In this document: piece after piece, positions 21,204 to 22,929 of the stretch
How positions within the stretch are numbered: position 1 is the stretch's first letter
How the letters are laid out: every line of letters begins with the position of its first letter
Assembly: GCA_002693605.1 (NCBI GenBank)
Contig: NZQO01000101.1
Coordinates: 1-22,929 of the forward strand
DNA: 22,929 bases
Origin: Flavobacteriaceae bacterium
Lineage (GTDB): Bacteria; Bacteroidota; Bacteroidia; Flavobacteriales; Flavobacteriaceae
Reading direction: 5' to 3'
The notes under the pieces: generated by a model
The model's database searches: none
What the model was told of the DNA's origin: nothing
The model's input: the letters and a program-made list of their open reading frames with translations, nothing else
Translations under genes and position numbers: made by a program

Positions 21204-22929
21204 CTAAAAAAGAGTGGTCTGCCCTTCACCATCGTCATTGTCCTCATTTTCAGGAGTACCCTCCCCTTCGGAAAAAGCTTCGGACACCTCCTGCTCATCG
21301 ACTACTTCCATTTCTTCGGTGGGAATTTCCTCTGGTTTGTCGTAGGGCATGGGGCTCAGGGCATTAATTTCAAGCACTTTTTCCTTGGTAAGTTGGTTGC
21401 CCATAGCGGTGATTCCCTTCACGGAAATAAATTCTTCTAGGTTCACCTCCCAGTTTTCCTGTCGTTCCTTTCCTCGTTGTTTCACGAATACCACTTCGGC
21501 CACCGGTCGGTAATCTGTAAACACCCGCTCCAGATACGATTTTGGATGGTCAGTGATGATGTTCTCTTCCTTTTCGGGTTGCTCTATGGTAAACCGCTTG
21601 ACATAAAAAAGCTCCTTCTCGCCCTCCCAGTAAATGGCAGAGAGCGGTTTTTTGGGCTCCCATTTTTCGAGTACGACGATATCATCGTCAAAGCGCAAGG
21701 TGAGTTCAGGGATAACAGTTTTCACGGTGCCATCCTGCTTTACGATCAAGAGCCGGTCCTGACTGCGAAATTCCCCTAGCAACTCGCCTCTCGCATCTAG
21801 GTTTAAACGCTGTACGGTGTCATCGAACCAAATTTTACGGGGCTTTAGTGTTGACAGGCCTTTTTCCTTTAGTTCAATACGCTTAACGGGATGCTTTGTT
21901 ACGATATTTCCCTTGGCACTTCGACCCTTTACCGTTTGATCGGCAAAATCGAGATCGAATTTCAATTTCTTGATACTGCCCTTTTGCCTTAAGAGCACCG
22001 TAACCACTTCAGCCTCGCCATTTGGATTGGCCGTAAAATAAAGGACCTTCGATCCCTTTCCGTCTTTGGTAAGGCTATACTCCTTATCTCGTGTAATGGA
22101 CGTTACCGCAAAGCGTTTCACGTAGGTAGGACCTTTACTGCCAAACCTGTAAATCATATTATAGATGGTACGCTTATCCTTCTTTTTGAAAACAGCTACG
22201 TGAATAATACCCTTGCCCACGAAGGTTTTCGCATCAACCTTCGTAACCATCATATTGCCGTCTTCGGTGAAAACGATAATATCGTCTATATCGCTGCAAT
22301 CGGTTACGTATTCATCGCGCTTCATACTCGTGCCCACAAAGCCTTCCTCACGGTTTACGTAAAGTTTCGTATTGCGGATAACCACTTTCGTTGCTTCGAT
22401 ATCATCAAACACACGAATTTCAGTTTTACGCTCCTTCCCTTCGCCGTAGTCTTTTTTAAGCCTTTTGAAATAATTGAGCGCATATTCAATGAGATGTTCC
22501 AGGTGGTGCTTTATCTGGGCGATTTGATCTTCCAGGGAATCTATTTTCTGCTGTGCCTTGTCGATATCGAATTTTGAAATTCGCTTAATGCGAATCTCGG
22601 TAAGGCGCACAATATCCTCTTCGGTTATAGCGCGTTTTAAATGCTTTATATGGGGTTGCAGCCCTCGATCTATCGCGGCAATTACGCCTTCCCAGGTTTC
22701 TTCTTCCTCGATGTCGCGATAAATTCGATTTTCTATGAAAATACGCTCTAACGATGCGAAATGCCATTGCTCTTCAAGCTCGTCCAATTTAATCTCGAGA
22801 TCGCTCTTAAGCAACTGCACGGTGCGATCGGTGCTGCGGCGAAGCATTTCGGACACCCCGATAAACAGGGGCCGATTATCCTCGATCACGCAGCCAAGGG
22901 GTGATATTGAAGTTTCGCAATTGATAAAG
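21204..22929 (-). CDS. parC: DNA topoisomerase IV / gyrase subunit A-like protein, C-terminal two thirds (cut by window edge)
   Basis: 574 codons are visible and the frame runs open through the window edge; the N-terminus with the catalytic tyrosine is outside. The region from FIGVSEMLRRSTDRTVQLLK through ELEEQWHFASLERIFIENRI is the end of the breakage-reunion domain. A coiled-coil (about 130-165 of the visible part) precedes the C-terminal DNA-wrapping propeller-like region (about 175-520), e.g. FTEDGNMMVTKV and VLYFTANPNGEAEVV. The last 40 residues are an acidic tail ending DDGEGQTTLF. The enzyme subunit cuts and rejoins DNA to decatenate chromosomes. ParC rather than GyrA is chosen because the wrapping domain lacks a clear GyrA-box QRRGGKG in what I can read. 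Confidence 0.9.
   Translation of the reverse strand, partial: FINCETSISPLGCVIEDNRPLFIGVSEMLRRSTDRTVQLLKSDLEIKLDELEEQWHFASLERIFIENRIYRDIEEEETWEGVIAAIDRGLQPHIKHLKRAITEEDIVRLTEIRIKRISKFDIDKAQQKIDSLEDQIAQIKHHLEHLIEYALNYFKRLKKDYGEGKERKTEIRVFDDIEATKVVIRNTKLYVNREEGFVGTSMKRDEYVTDCSDIDDIIVFTEDGNMMVTKVDAKTFVGKGIIHVAVFKKKDKRTIYNMIYRFGSKGPTYVKRFAVTSITRDKEYSLTKDGKGSKVLYFTANPNGEAEVVTVLLRQKGSIKKLKFDLDFADQTVKGRSAKGNIVTKHPVKRIELKEKGLSTLKPRKIWFDDTVQRLNLDARGELLGEFRSQDRLLIVKQDGTVKTVIPELTLRFDDDIVVLEKWEPKKPLSAIYWEGEKELFYVKRFTIEQPEKEENIITDHPKSYLERVFTDYRPVAEVVFVKQRGKERQENWEVNLEEFISVKGITAMGNQLTKEKVLEINALSPMPYDKPEEIPTEEMEVVDEQEVSEAFSEGEGTPENEDNDDGEGQTTLF

Overview
The window looks like a stretch of chromosome from a member of the Flavobacteriaceae (Bacteroidota), probably marine. 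The evidence is the gene content: an LpxC-FabZ fusion next to lpxA and lpxD, a PorX-type response regulator of the type IX secretion system, a 399-residue alanine dehydrogenase, and a stand-alone proline dehydrogenase. Promoter-like sites also fit the Bacteroidota pattern TTTG / TAnnTTTG. Most coding DNA is near 45% G+C by hand count on sample lines. No rRNA, tRNA, CRISPR array, insertion sequence or phage gene was seen, and no gene-free gap exceeds 300 bases.

Layout. (1) 1-6924, all on the minus strand: HD-domain phosphohydrolase, then the lipid A cluster lpxD - lpxC/fabZ - lpxA - efp - second lpxD-like gene - SnoaL-like protein, then the 5' end of sucD, cut by the window edge. The lipid A genes are tightly packed (8-nt overlap, 0-nt gap, 1-nt overlap). 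(2) 7127-11629, plus strand: porX, tsaE, a small lipoprotein overlapping an A+T-rich membrane-protein gene, alanine dehydrogenase, and a small membrane-anchored DUF4258-like protein. (3) Proline dehydrogenase (minus) and aroB (plus) diverge from about 12804-12876. aroB is followed by a small acidic protein and a strong bidirectional terminator. (4) 14416-18319, minus strand: PfpI/DJ-1 protein, YihY/BrkB membrane protein, DinB-like protein, Lrp/AsnC regulator and an M14-type carboxypeptidase. (5) 18612-20685, plus strand: XRE-type regulator, small lipoprotein, TerC-family membrane protein and a TerB-like partner. (6) 20738-22929, minus strand: mscL and the C-terminal two thirds of topoisomerase IV subunit A.

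How the genes work together. lpxA, lpxC, lpxD and fabZ form the early lipid A pathway, and the FabZ part shares the hydroxyacyl-ACP pool with LpxA and LpxD. porX links the window to type IX secretion. Alanine dehydrogenase and proline dehydrogenase point to amino-acid catabolism.

The window is mostly ordinary housekeeping and I see no clear new defence or mobile system. The best second-look items are regulatory or structural: a family of five TTTAC-N4-GTAAA inverted repeats in the divergent region between the M14 peptidase and the XRE regulator, one of them spanning the regulator's start codon; a clamp-binding-like QTTLF peptide at the very end of the topoisomerase IV A tail; a lipoprotein gene overlapping an A+T-rich membrane-protein gene; and a perfect palindrome inside the promoter spacer of the second lpxD.
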